From Sphingomonas astaxanthinifaciens DSM 22298 (lineage in GTDB: Bacteria; Pseudomonadota; Alphaproteobacteria; Sphingomonadales; Sphingomonadaceae): 64,000 bases of DNA. Position numbers and translations under genes: made by a program. Of the stretch, positions 16,912 to 27,120 are shown piece after piece. The notes below the pieces were generated by a model, which made no database searches, had not been told where the DNA came from, and worked only from the letters and a program-made list of their open reading frames with translations. Where the stretch lies: assembly GCF_000711715.1 (NCBI RefSeq), contig NZ_JONN01000001.1, forward strand, positions 1,302,001-1,366,000, written 5' to 3'. The first letter of the stretch is position 1. The number at the start of each line of letters is the position of its first letter.

Positions 16912-19737
16912 TTACGCGTTCGCTTTGCCGGCATGGCGCACGGTGTCCACCGCGGCATCGGTCGCCGCCGCGTCAGCCCGGGCGGTGCCGAGCGCATCGG
17001 CGATCAGCGCGCTTTGTTCGGCGACATGCCGCTTGGCAAGTCCGGTCGCCGGCGAGGCCGAGGCGGCACGGCCGGCATAACGCGGACGCAGCGGCTTGCC
17101 CGCGGCCCGCAGGCAATCTTCCAGATAGGATTCGACGAAGAACCAGCTGCCGTTGTTGCGCGGCTCTTCCTGGCACCAGACCAGTTCCTCGAGCGCCGGC
17201 ATCGCGGCCAGGCGCTTGACCAGAGGCTCGGCCGGGAAAGGATAGAGCTGCTCGATCCGCAGGATCTCGACGTCGCTCGCTCCGGCGGCGTCGCGCGCTT
17301 CCATCAGCTCGTAGGCGACCTTGCCCGAGCAGAGGACGAGGCGCCGGGTCTGGCCCTCGGCTGGCGGGGTCAGATCCGACAGAATCCGCTTGAAGTGCGA
17401 TTCGCCGGTGAAGTCGCCGACATTCGAGACTGCGAGCTTGTGGCGGAGCAGCGACTTGGGCGTCATCACCACCAGCGGCTTGCGGAAGTCGCGCAGCAAC
17501 TGGCGCCGCAGCAGGTGGAAGTAATTGGCCGGCGTGGTGCAGTTGGCGACCTGGATATTGTCCTCGGCGCAGAGCTGCAGATAGCGCTCGAGCCGGGCCG
17601 AGCTATGCTCCGGCCCCTGGCCCTCGAAGCCGTGCGGCAGCAGCAGGACGAGCCCGCTCGCGCGCAGCCACTTGGCTTCGCCGCTGGCGATGAACTGGTC
17701 CATGATGACCTGCGCGCCATTGGCGAAGTCGCCAAACTGCGCTTCCCACAGCACCAGGGTGCGCGGATCGGCGAGGCTGTAGCCATATTCGAAGCCGAGC
17801 ACGCCGAACTCGCTGAGCGGCGAATCGCGGACCTCGAAGCGGCCGCCCTCGATCGTGGTCAGCGGCACGAATTTGTGGCCGTCCTTTTGATCGGTCCAGA
17901 CCGCGTGACGCTGGCTGAAGGTGCCTCGGCCACTGTCCTGCCCCGACAGTCGGACATTGTGCCCCTCGGCGATCAGACCACCGAAGGCGAGCGCCTCGGC
18001 GGTCGCCCAGTCGAAGCCGGCGCCAGTGTCGAACATCGCCTTCTTGGCGTCGAGGATTCGCTGCAGCGTCTTGTGGATCGTGAGGTCGGCGGGAACGTGC
18101 GTCAGCACCTTGCCCAGCCGCGCGACCTCATCCTCGCCGATCGCGGTGCCGGTGTTGCGGCGCCCTTCGACCGGCTCGGCCGGGCGATTCAATCCGGCCC
18201 AGCGGCCCTCGAACCAGTCGGCCTTGTTGGGGAGGTAGGTCGCGCCCGCCTCGAATTCGGCCTCGAGATGCGCGACGAAATCATTGGTGCGCGCGTCGAT
18301 CCAAGCCTGGTCGACCACTCCCTCGGCGACCAGCCGGTCGCCATAGAGCTTGCTCACCGGCGGATGCTGGCGGATCGCGGCATACATGAGCGGCTGGGTG
18401 AAGCTCGGCTCGTCGCCCTCGTTGTGGCCGAAGCGGCGGTAGCACCACATGTCGATGACGATGTCGCGGTTGAACTCCTGGCGGAATTCGGTCGCAAGCT
18501 TGCAGGCGAAGGTGACCGCTTCCGGGTCGTCGCCGTTGACGTGGAGGATCGGGGCCTGGATGCCCTTGGCGACGTCGCTCGGATAGGGCGACGATCGCGC
18601 GAACTGCGGGCTGGTGGTGAAGCCGACCTGGTTGTTGATGACGAAGTGGATGCAGCCGCCGGTGCCGTAGCCGGGGAGGCCGGAAAAGCTCAGGCACTCC
18701 CAGACGATGCCCTGGCCGGCAAAGGCCGCGTCGCCGTGGAGCAGGATCGGAAGGACCTTGTCGCCCTCGGCGTCGGCCTTGATCACCTGGACCGCGCGTG
18801 CCTTGCCGAGCACGACCGGATTGACCGCCTCGAGGTGCGACGGATTGGCCTGGAGCGAGAGGTGGACCTTGATCCCCTCGAATTCGCGGTCGCTCGAGGT
18901 GCCGAGGTGATATTTGACGTCGCCCGAGCCGCCCACGTCCTGCGGGTTGGCGCTGCCGCCGGCAAACTCGTTGAAGATGGCGCGATAGGGCTTGCCCATC
19001 ACGTTGGCGAGGACGTTCAGCCGGCCGCGATGGGCCATGCCGACGACGATCTCCTCGACCCCCGCCTGCCCGCCATATTTGATCACCGCTTCGAGCGCGG
19101 GAATCATGCTCTCGCCGCCGTCGAGGCCGAAGCGCTTGGTGCCCACGTACTTGCGAGCAAGGAACTTCTCCCACTGCTCGCCGTGGATCACCTTCTCGAG
19201 GATCGCCTGCTTGCCCTCGGGGGTGAAGCTGACGCCCTTGTCGCGGCCTTCCATCCGATCCTGGAGGAAGCGGCGCTCCCCAAGATCGTTGATGTGCATA
19301 TATTCGAGGCCGATCTTGCCGCAGTAATTCTTGCGCAGGATCGCCACGATCTCGCGCACGGTCGCGGTCTCGAGCCCGAGATTGCCACCGATGAAGATCG
19401 GGCGGTCCATGTCGGCGGCGGTGAAGCCGTGGAACTCGGGCGTGAGATCGGCCGGAAGCTCGCGCTGGCTGAGGCCAAGCGGATCGAGGTCGGCGGCGAG
19501 GTGGCCGCGCACCCGGTAGGTGCGGATCAGCATCATCGCCTGGATGCTGTCCTCGGCGGCGCGGCGGACCTCGGCGTCGGAGGCCCCGGCGGCGACGGCC
19601 TTTTCCTTGGCCTTGGCAGCGACCTTCTCAATTCCCGACCGAGTGGGGTCGAGCCCGGCATTGAGATCGTCGAGATCGGCCGACGGCCAGTTCGCCCGTT
19701 GCCAGCTCGGTCCCTGCTCGATCTCGATCTCGTCCAT
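16912..19737 (-). CDS. odhA: 2-oxoglutarate dehydrogenase E1 component
   Basis: This 941-aa thiamine-diphosphate-dependent enzyme decarboxylates 2-oxoglutarate in the TCA cycle. Recognisable segments are LEYMHINDLGERRFLQDRME, the cofactor-binding region VGMAHRGRLNVLANVMGKP with LLHGDAAFAGQGIVWE, and the C-terminal GQDSGRGTFSQRHAVWTDQ and LLLPHGFEGQGPEHSSAR typical of SucA/OdhA. The ATG at 19737 (preceded by GAGGATGTG) is preferred over the GTG one codon earlier. Its Shine-Dalgarno region touches a REP-like element. odhB follows after 9 nt. Confidence 0.97.
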   Translation of the reverse strand: MDEIEIEQGPSWQRANWPSADLDDLNAGLDPTRSGIEKVAAKAKEKAVAAGASDAEVRRAAEDSIQAMMLIRTYRVRGHLAADLDPLGLSQRELPADLTPEFHGFTAADMDRPIFIGGNLGLETATVREIVAILRKNYCGKIGLEYMHINDLGERRFLQDRMEGRDKGVSFTPEGKQAILEKVIHGEQWEKFLARKYVGTKRFGLDGGESMIPALEAVIKYGGQAGVEEIVVGMAHRGRLNVLANVMGKPYRAIFNEFAGGSANPQDVGGSGDVKYHLGTSSDREFEGIKVHLSLQANPSHLEAVNPVVLGKARAVQVIKADAEGDKVLPILLHGDAAFAGQGIVWECLSFSGLPGYGTGGCIHFVINNQVGFTTSPQFARSSPYPSDVAKGIQAPILHVNGDDPEAVTFACKLATEFRQEFNRDIVIDMWCYRRFGHNEGDEPSFTQPLMYAAIRQHPPVSKLYGDRLVAEGVVDQAWIDARTNDFVAHLEAEFEAGATYLPNKADWFEGRWAGLNRPAEPVEGRRNTGTAIGEDEVARLGKVLTHVPADLTIHKTLQRILDAKKAMFDTGAGFDWATAEALAFGGLIAEGHNVRLSGQDSGRGTFSQRHAVWTDQKDGHKFVPLTTIEGGRFEVRDSPLSEFGVLGFEYGYSLADPRTLVLWEAQFGDFANGAQVIMDQFIASGEAKWLRASGLVLLLPHGFEGQGPEHSSARLERYLQLCAEDNIQVANCTTPANYFHLLRRQLLRDFRKPLVVMTPKSLLRHKLAVSNVGDFTGESHFKRILSDLTPPAEGQTRRLVLCSGKVAYELMEARDAAGASDVEILRIEQLYPFPAEPLVKRLAAMPALEELVWCQEEPRNNGSWFFVESYLEDCLRAAGKPLRPRYAGRAASASPATGLAKRHVAEQSALIADALGTARADAAATDAAVDTVRHAGKANA

Positions 19738-19745
19738 CACATCCT

Positions 19746-19822
19746 CGTCGTCCCGGCGACGGCCAGAACCTCAGGCAATATAGTCACAAAAACACGGATT
19801 TCCCGGCCTGCGCCGGGACAAG
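19746..19822. repeat. REP-like composite element, copy 2 (between sucD and odhA)
   Basis: Arm A (19746-19775) begins CGTCGTCCCGGC and ends AACCTCAGG like copy 1. Arm B (19801-19818) is a perfect 7-bp palindrome, TCCCGGC-CTGC-GCCGGGA. The spacer is 23 nt, almost the same as the 24 nt in copy 1 at 6423-6501. It lies immediately upstream of the odhA ribosome binding site within the TCA-cycle gene run, where its hairpins could affect mRNA processing or stability between sucD and odhA. Confidence 0.8.
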
Positions 19823-19832
19823 GCGCGTTTTC

Positions 19833-20713
19833 CTAGCCCTGCAGCAGTTCCTTCAGCGTCTTGCCAAGCTCAGATGGGCTCGGCGACACGCGGATTCCAG
19901 CGGCTTCCATCGCGGCGATCTTCGATTCCGCGTCGCCCTTGCCGCCCGAGACGATCGCCCCGGCGTGGCCCATGCGGCGGCCCGGAGGTGCGGTGCGGCC
20001 AGCGATGAAGCCGACGGTCGGCTTCGAACGACCGCGCTTCGCCTCGTCGGCGAGGAACTGCGCGGCCTCTTCCTCGGCGCTGCCGCCGATCTCACCGATC
20101 ATGATGATCGACTTGGTCGCGTCGTCGGCAAGGAACATCTCGAGCATGTCGATGAACTCGGTGCCCTTGACCGGATCGCCGCCGATTCCGACCGCGGTGG
20201 TCTGGCCGAGGCCCTCGTTGGTGGTCTGGAACACCGCTTCATAGGTCAGCGTGCCCGAGCGCGAGACGACGCCCACCGAGCCCTTGGAGAAGATGTTGCC
20301 GGGCATGATGCCGATCTTGCACTCGCCCGGCGTCAGCACGCCCGGGCAGTTCGGCCCGATCAGCCGCGACTTGGAGCCCGAAAGCGCGCGCTTGACCTTG
20401 ACCATGTCGAGCACCGGAATGCCCTCGGTGATTGCGACGATCAGCGGCACTTCGGCGTCGATCGCCTCGAGGATCGAATCGGCGGCGAAGGGCGGCGGGA
20501 CGTAGATGACGCTCGCATCGGCACCGGTCTTCTCGACCGCCTCATGAACCGTGTCGAACACCGGCAGGTCGAGGTGAGTGGTCCCGCCCTTCCCCGGCGT
20601 GACGCCGCCGACCATCTGGGTCCCGTAGGCGAGCGCCTGGCTGGTGTGGAAGGTGCCGGTCTCCCCGGTCATGCCCTGGGTGATGACGCGGGTGTTCTTG
20701 TTGACGAGGATGC

Positions 20714-20717
<4 letters not shown>
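19833..20717 (-). CDS. sucD: Succinyl-CoA synthetase alpha subunit
   Basis: This 294-aa subunit catalyses succinyl-CoA + NDP to succinate + CoA + NTP in the TCA cycle. It has an N-terminal CoA-binding Rossmann domain ([20 protein letters not shown]) and a C-terminal ligase domain with the active-site phosphohistidine in [17 protein letters not shown] near 246. The partner sucC, often directly upstream of sucD in alphaproteobacteria, is not present here. The ATG at 20717 overlaps the stop of the preceding small secreted-protein gene (ATGA), indicating coupled translation. Confidence 0.97.
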
Positions 20718-22277
<1,560 letters not shown>

Positions 22278-22305
22278 TCAGCGCCACTCTTCTAGGAGAA
22301 GCTCC

Positions 22306-22734
22306 ATGAAACAGGCACTCATCCTCGCGGGCGCTGCGCTCGCCCTCGCCGCGGCTCCGGCCGCCGCCAAGCCCGGCAACGGTCATGGCCATCACGGCAA
22401 GCATGGTCAGCAGGCCTATGGCCAGCAATATGGCTATGGCGGCCAGTATGGCTACGGCCAGGGCGGCTGCCCGCCGGGTCTCGCCAAGAAGAACAATGGC
22501 TGCCTGCCGCCGGGCCAGGCGAAGAAGCTGCGGCTCGGTCAGCGTTATTACAACAGCTACGGCTATCGCCAGTACAGTTACAACAACCTGCCGTATGACA
22601 TCCGCAGCCGCTATTACGGCAGCCGTCCGGACTATTACGACAATTACGACTATTACTATGGCGACGGCAATCTCTACCGGGTGGATCCCACCACCCAGGT
22701 CGTCCAGCAAATCATCCAGGCGCTGATCCGCTAA
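22306..22734 (+). CDS. Tyr/Gly-rich secreted protein
   Basis: This 142-aa protein has a signal peptide (MKQALILAGAALALAAAPAAA) and a mature part rich in Gly, Tyr, Gln, His and Asn (HGHHGKHGQQAYGQQYGYGG). It contains a repeated C-PPG-AKK unit (GCPPGLAKKNNGCLPPGQAKK region near 57-76) and Tyr/Asp clusters (RPDYYDNYDYYYGDG). Such RcnB-like or low-complexity periplasmic proteins are frequent in sphingomonads; the His-rich N-terminus could bind metal. A clear AGGAGAAG Shine-Dalgarno precedes the ATG, and a strong hairpin terminator follows. Confidence 0.75.
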   Translation: MKQALILAGAALALAAAPAAAKPGNGHGHHGKHGQQAYGQQYGYGGQYGYGQGGCPPGLAKKNNGCLPPGQAKKLRLGQRYYNSYGYRQYSYNNLPYDIRSRYYGSRPDYYDNYDYYYGDGNLYRVDPTTQVVQQIIQALIR

Positions 22735-22753
22735 GCCGTTTCAACCGAAGAAA

Positions 22754-22788
22754 AGGGGGCGTCGCGAAACCATTCGCGGCGCCCCTTG
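22754..22788. terminator. Bidirectional hairpin terminator
   Basis: The sequence AAGGGGGCGTCGCGAA ... TTCGCGGCGCCCCTT forms a long GC-rich stem with a short ACCA loop. It is flanked by AAAA upstream and TTG downstream. It separates the plus-strand Tyr/Gly-rich gene from the convergent M20 peptidase gene and could serve both. Confidence 0.8.
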
Positions 22789-22793
22789 TCGCA

Positions 22794-24227
22794 TCAGCGG
22801 CCGGCGAGCCGCTTCAGCATCGCTTCCCAGAAGAGCACGTTGTCATAAACGGCCTTGACCGGGGTCCGCTCGTCGAGACCGTGCGCGCGCTCGTCCTCGG
22901 GCGAAATCACCCAGGTCGAGTCGACGCCGTAGACGGGGATACCGTTGGCGCGGAAGAAGCGGCCGTCCGACGCGCCCGTGCTCATCACTGGGCTCAATTC
23001 CTGCTTGCCGAGCAACGGCACCAGCGCGGCCTCATAGGCCGAGGAGATGTCGGCCCGGAGCGGCGAGGCATCGGCGGCCGCGGCAATGAAGCCGGGCTTG
23101 AGGCCGACCTCGACCCCGTCCCCGACCGCCTGCTTCAGTTCGGCCAGCACCTGGTCCGGCGTCACGCCCGGCATGATCCGGCAGTTGACCGTCGCCCGCG
23201 CCATCTGGGGCAGGGCATTGTCGGCATGACCGCCCTCCAGCCGGGTCGCGACGCAGCGGGTCCGGGTCAGGCCGACCTCCAGTTCATTCGCCTCGATCGC
23301 GTCGGCCGCCGCGCCTTCGTTGGGATTGGCGAGCCAGGCGGCGATCGACCGGCCGAGCGGGCTGTTCCCCTCCTGCTTGGCGCGCAGGGTGAAATAGGCG
23401 CGGCTCGTCTCGTTCATCATCGGGGTGAAGCGATGCGTCTCGACCGCCTTCAGCGCGCTTGCCAGCTCGTAGATAGCGTTGTCCGGCCGCGGGCGGCTCG
23501 AATGGCCACCCTTGTTGCGCACCGTCAGCCAGTAATTCTGCGAAATCTTCTCGGCGGTCTGGAGGCCGTAACCGAGCGGCGTACCATCGGCCTTGAAGGC
23601 GCCCCCGCCGCCGTCGGAATTGAGGGCATATTCGGCATCGGTCCACTGGCGCCAGTCGGTCGCGCCGAGCCGCGCGCCGATCCCGCCCGTCTCCTCGTCG
23701 CCGGTGAAGAAGAGGATGAGATCGCGCTTCGGCTTGAAGCCGGCCGCCTTCAGCTTGAGTAAGGCGGTGGTCAGCCCGACCAGCCCCGACTTGTTGTCGA
23801 GGCTCCCGCGGCCGTAAAAATAGCCGTCCTTCTCGATGAAGGCGAAGGGATCCTCCTTCCAGTCCTCGCGCTTGGCCTCGACCACGTCCATGTGCGCCAT
23901 CAGCAGGATCGGCTTCGCAACGGGCTTCTCCGCGCGCCAGCGGGCGATCAGCGTCACCGTGTCGTCGCCGTTGACGTCCTTGTAGGGCATCAGCCGGATG
24001 TCGTCGGCGGCAAAGCCCGCCGCCTTGAGCTGGTCGGCGAGATAGGTGGCAAGGATTGGCACCTGGTGGCGGCCCGTCACCGTCGGGGTCTCGACCGCCT
24101 TTTGATAAATGGCGCGGGTCTTTGCCTGCCAGGTCGTATCGAGCCTGGTCGGCGTCCCCACCGGCGACGCGGCCATCGCCGTTCCGCCGAGCAGCAGCCC
24201 CAGCGCCGCTCCGATTGCCTTCCTCAT
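22794..24227 (-). CDS. Exported M20-family metallopeptidase (paralog 1)
   Basis: This 477-aa zinc peptidase of the M20/M28 clan has a Sec signal (MRKAIGAALGLLLGGTAMA). Metal and catalytic residues are seen in LLMAHMDVVEAK, YGRGSLDNKSGL, the Glu pair in FTGDEETGG, ALNSDGGGG and the late ATRLEGGHADNALP. The dimerisation domain is present. It likely trims or cleaves peptides in the periplasm. The ATG at 24227 has an AGGGGAGGG site upstream. It lies 25 nt after a close paralog on the same strand, a tandem duplication. Confidence 0.9.
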   Translation of the reverse strand: MRKAIGAALGLLLGGTAMAASPVGTPTRLDTTWQAKTRAIYQKAVETPTVTGRHQVPILATYLADQLKAAGFAADDIRLMPYKDVNGDDTVTLIARWRAEKPVAKPILLMAHMDVVEAKREDWKEDPFAFIEKDGYFYGRGSLDNKSGLVGLTTALLKLKAAGFKPKRDLILFFTGDEETGGIGARLGATDWRQWTDAEYALNSDGGGGAFKADGTPLGYGLQTAEKISQNYWLTVRNKGGHSSRPRPDNAIYELASALKAVETHRFTPMMNETSRAYFTLRAKQEGNSPLGRSIAAWLANPNEGAAADAIEANELEVGLTRTRCVATRLEGGHADNALPQMARATVNCRIMPGVTPDQVLAELKQAVGDGVEVGLKPGFIAAAADASPLRADISSAYEAALVPLLGKQELSPVMSTGASDGRFFRANGIPVYGVDSTWVISPEDERAHGLDERTPVKAVYDNVLFWEAMLKRLAGR

Positions 24228-24252
24228 CTTGCCCTCCCCTGTCGATCCCGGC

Positions 24253-25683
24253 CTATTTGCCGGCCAGTTCCCGCACCATCGTCTCCCAGTGCAGCACGTC
24301 GTCATAGGCCGCGCGGACCGGAATCCGCTCGTCGAGACCGTGCGCGCGCTCGTCATCGGGACTGATCCCCCAGCCGCCGTCGACGCCGTAGGTCGGGATC
24401 CCGGCCGAACGGAAGAAACTTGCGTCGCTGGTGCCGGTCGCCATGTTGGGAATGACCCGCATGGTCTTGCCCATCGCGCCCTGCACCGCCTCGGTATAGG
24501 CAGCGAGCACGTCGGGGCGGATCGCGGGCACCGGGGTCGGCTTTCCGATGAAGCTCGGGTCGGGGACGATCTCGACGCCGCGCCCGACCAGCGCCTGCAA
24601 TTCGGCCTGGATCGCCGCCGGCTCGACCCCCGGCATGATCCGGCAATTCACCGTCGCGCGCGCCATCTGCGGCAGCGCATTGTCGGCATGGCCGCCGCTG
24701 AGCATCGTCGCGACGCAGCGGGTGCGGGTCTTGCCGACCTCGAGCTCGCTCGCCTCGATCGCGTCGGCCGCCTCGCCGTCGTTCGGATTGGCGAGCCAAC
24801 GCCGCATCGCGTCGCCGAGCGCGCCCTTCTCGTCCTGCTGGCGGGCCTGGAAGTAAGCGCGGGTGACCTCGTTCAGCTGCGGCGCGAAGCGATGGGTCTC
24901 GAGCTTCTTCAACGCGTCGCCGAGCTGGTAGATGGCATTGTCCGGGCGCGGCCGGCTCGAGTGGCCGCCCTTGTTGCGCACGGTGAAGAAATAGGTCTGG
25001 TAGGTCTTCTCGGCGGCGTCGAGCGCGAAGCCCAAGGGACGGCCGCCGGTGTCGAACGCCCCGCCCCCGCCATCGGCGTTGAGCGCGAATTCGCCGTCGA
25101 GCCTCCCCTTCCACTCGGTCGAGCCGAGGAGTGCGCCATTCTGCTGAGTCTCCTCGTCGCCGGTGAAGAAGAGGATGATGTCGCGCTTCGGCTTGAAGCC
25201 CTCGGCCTTGAGCTTGGCCAGCGCGAGCGTGGTGGCGGCGATCCCGGTCTTCATGTCGGAGGTGCCGCGACCGTAGAAATAGCCGTCCTTCTCGAGGAAC
25301 TGGAAGGGATCGTTCTTCCAGTCCTCGCGCTTGGCCTCGACCACGTCCATGTGGCCGATCACCAGCATCGGCTTCGCGGTCGGCTTGTCGGCCTTCCAGC
25401 GGAACAGGAGCGCGGCGGTCTTGTCGCCCGGCAGGCCCTCATAGGGCAGGATCTGGATGTCCTCCGCGGGGAAGCCGGCGGCGCGCAGCTGGGCCGCGAC
25501 CGCCTCGGCGACCTTGGGAACTTGCCCGCGCTGGACCACCGAGGGCGTTTCGATGATCTGCTGGAGGAAGCTCCGCATCTTGGCCTGCCACGGCGCGGGC
25601 AAACGGCTCGGTGCCGCGACTGGACTGGCGGCGAGCGCGGGAACGGACAGGCAGGAGAGCAGCAACGCGAGACAGGGACGCAT
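24253..25683 (-). CDS. Exported M20-family metallopeptidase (paralog 2)
   Basis: This 476-aa paralog of the neighbouring gene has a signal peptide (MRPCLALLLSCLSVPALAA) and the same order of motifs: VIGHMDVVEAKREDW, YGRGTSDMKTGI, FTGDEETQQNGALLG, ALNADGGGGAF and SGGHADNALPQMAR. The two proteins match along their whole length by eye, so they come from a local duplication. Differences at the second metal loop (SDMKTG here, LDNKSG in the other) suggest some change in specificity. It is upstream and presumably cotranscribed. Confidence 0.9.
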   Translation of the reverse strand: MRPCLALLLSCLSVPALAASPVAAPSRLPAPWQAKMRSFLQQIIETPSVVQRGQVPKVAEAVAAQLRAAGFPAEDIQILPYEGLPGDKTAALLFRWKADKPTAKPMLVIGHMDVVEAKREDWKNDPFQFLEKDGYFYGRGTSDMKTGIAATTLALAKLKAEGFKPKRDIILFFTGDEETQQNGALLGSTEWKGRLDGEFALNADGGGGAFDTGGRPLGFALDAAEKTYQTYFFTVRNKGGHSSRPRPDNAIYQLGDALKKLETHRFAPQLNEVTRAYFQARQQDEKGALGDAMRRWLANPNDGEAADAIEASELEVGKTRTRCVATMLSGGHADNALPQMARATVNCRIMPGVEPAAIQAELQALVGRGVEIVPDPSFIGKPTPVPAIRPDVLAAYTEAVQGAMGKTMRVIPNMATGTSDASFFRSAGIPTYGVDGGWGISPDDERAHGLDERIPVRAAYDDVLHWETMVRELAGK

Positions 25684-25750
25684 GGTCAGGTTCCTCGAAA
25701 CGGATGCCTAGGCTAGGCCTCCTCTGTCCCCGGAAACAAGAGGCACGACC

Positions 25751-26290
25751 ATGCGCCCTGTCCTGCTCACCACCACTGCCCTTGCGCTGATGCTCTCCGC
25801 CACTCCCGCCGAGGCAAGCAAGCGCGGCTGGGCCAAGGCGAGCGACATCAGCCGCGACCTCGTCGTCGGCTTCAGCCTCGCGCTCCCGGCCTATCACGGC
25901 GACTGGCGCGGGCTCGGCAGCACCGGCCTTGCGCTGGGCGTCACCGGCGCGGCGACGGCGGGACTCAAATATGCGATCCCCGAGACCCGGCCCGACGGCA
26001 GCGACCGCAAGAGCTTTCCCTCGGGCCACACCTCGATCAGCTTCGCGGCCGCGGCCAGCCTTCACAAGCGCTACGGCTGGCAGGCGGGGCTTCCGGCCTA
26101 TGCGCTGGCGAGCTTCACCGGTCTCGCCCGGGTCAAGGCGGACAAGCATTATGTCCATGACGTGATCGCAGGCGCGGCGCTCGGCACCGCCGGCGGCTGG
26201 CTCCTCAACAGCAAGCGCAACGACAAGGTCGAGTGGCTGCCTTGGGCGAGCCACAAGGGCGGCGGGGTCAGCCTGTCGATGCGCTTCTAG
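25751..26290 (+). CDS. PAP2-superfamily phosphatase, exported
   Basis: This 179-aa protein has an N-terminal signal (MRPVLLTTTALALMLSATPAEA) and the three acid-phosphatase motifs: KYAIPETRPDG (KX6RP), SFPSGHTS (motif 2) and ARVKADKHYVHDVIAG (motif 3 with the catalytic His). Members dephosphorylate lipids such as undecaprenyl pyrophosphate or lipid A, or soluble phosphate esters. It is short for an integral membrane PAP2 enzyme, so a periplasmic acid phosphatase is possible. The 3' end overlaps the convergent COG4705 gene by 23 bp. Confidence 0.87.
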   Translation: MRPVLLTTTALALMLSATPAEASKRGWAKASDISRDLVVGFSLALPAYHGDWRGLGSTGLALGVTGAATAGLKYAIPETRPDGSDRKSFPSGHTSISFAAAASLHKRYGWQAGLPAYALASFTGLARVKADKHYVHDVIAGAALGTAGGWLLNSKRNDKVEWLPWASHKGGGVSLSMRF

Positions 26291-27068
26291 GCGGATTTCG
26301 CCGGCTGTCGGTCCACACCAGCACGGCCATGATCGCCAACAGCACCAGGCTGGCGAGCGGACGGCTGAGGTCGAGCCCGCCCTTGGCCAGCGGCTTGTCG
26401 AGGAAATCGCCGACGGTCGCGCCGAGCGGACGGGTGAGGATGAAGGCGCTCCAGAACAGGAAGGCGCGATTGATCCGGGTCGTCGCGGTGAGGATCGCGA
26501 GCAGGGCGATCAGCCCGCCGAACAGCGCCGCGCCGCCGAGATAGCCAAGCCCGCCATCGTCGGCCGCCCAGTCGCCGAGCGCGGTGCCGAGCGTCTGCGA
26601 GAAGGTGATTGTCAGCCAGTAGAAGGCCTCGGTCCGGGGCGCGCTCACATGATCGGTCGCAATCCGGCCTTCGACAGCCTTCCACGCCCCGAGGCTCGCG
26701 AGCACCAGCCCGAACAGCAGCGCCGAGCCGCCCGCATAGCCGAGTCCGACCGACCGAGTCGCGAAATCGGCGAGGGTCGTCCCCGCCGTGGTCGAGGCGA
26801 GGATCGTCGCCCAGTAGAGCGCGGGATGGAAGCGCCTTGCCCGGATCTGCAGCGCGACCAGGATCGCGAGGGTCGCGCCGAACAGCACCGTTCCGACGAG
26901 ATAGCCGTTGAGCCCCGCCGACCCGGCGTCGGGGGTCGCCTCGCCGAGCCAGCTCATCGACACCGTATCGCCGGCGGTCTCGCCGAGCGTGGTGGCGCAG
27001 ATCTTGATGACCCAGAAGGCCAGCGTGAGCGCCGGGACCTTGCTCAGCGACGAAGCAGACGAAGCCAT
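26268..27068 (-). CDS. COG4705-type membrane protein with four internal repeats
   Basis: This 266-aa integral membrane protein has about eight helices. It contains a recurring unit with TxGxxxGD or a variant: KICATTLGETAGDTVSM, STTAGTTLADFATRS, FSQTLGTALGDWAADD and LTRPLGATVGDFLDKP, each followed by GxGYxGG or a similar turn and a hydrophobic helix. This matches the uncharacterised COG4705 family. The acidic-Thr repeats suggest a binding or transport site for a cation or metal; that is inference. The ATG at 27068 starts the conserved part. Confidence 0.75.
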   Translation of the reverse strand: MASSASSLSKVPALTLAFWVIKICATTLGETAGDTVSMSWLGEATPDAGSAGLNGYLVGTVLFGATLAILVALQIRARRFHPALYWATILASTTAGTTLADFATRSVGLGYAGGSALLFGLVLASLGAWKAVEGRIATDHVSAPRTEAFYWLTITFSQTLGTALGDWAADDGGLGYLGGAALFGGLIALLAILTATTRINRAFLFWSAFILTRPLGATVGDFLDKPLAKGGLDLSRPLASLVLLAIMAVLVWTDSRRNPPRSASTG

Positions 27069-27120
27069 GGTGTCCGCGCTAGGCCTGTCCCCGGCGCGGT
27101 TCAACCCGCGCCGGGCCCGA

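Noticed and set aside
14002..19836. A plus-strand open frame of about 1,940 codons antisense to lpdA, odhB and odhA
   Set aside because: It is a by-product of high GC and strong codon bias in the real minus-strand enzymes; its translation has no domain signature and is rich in Arg, Asp, Gly and His as expected for antisense frames.
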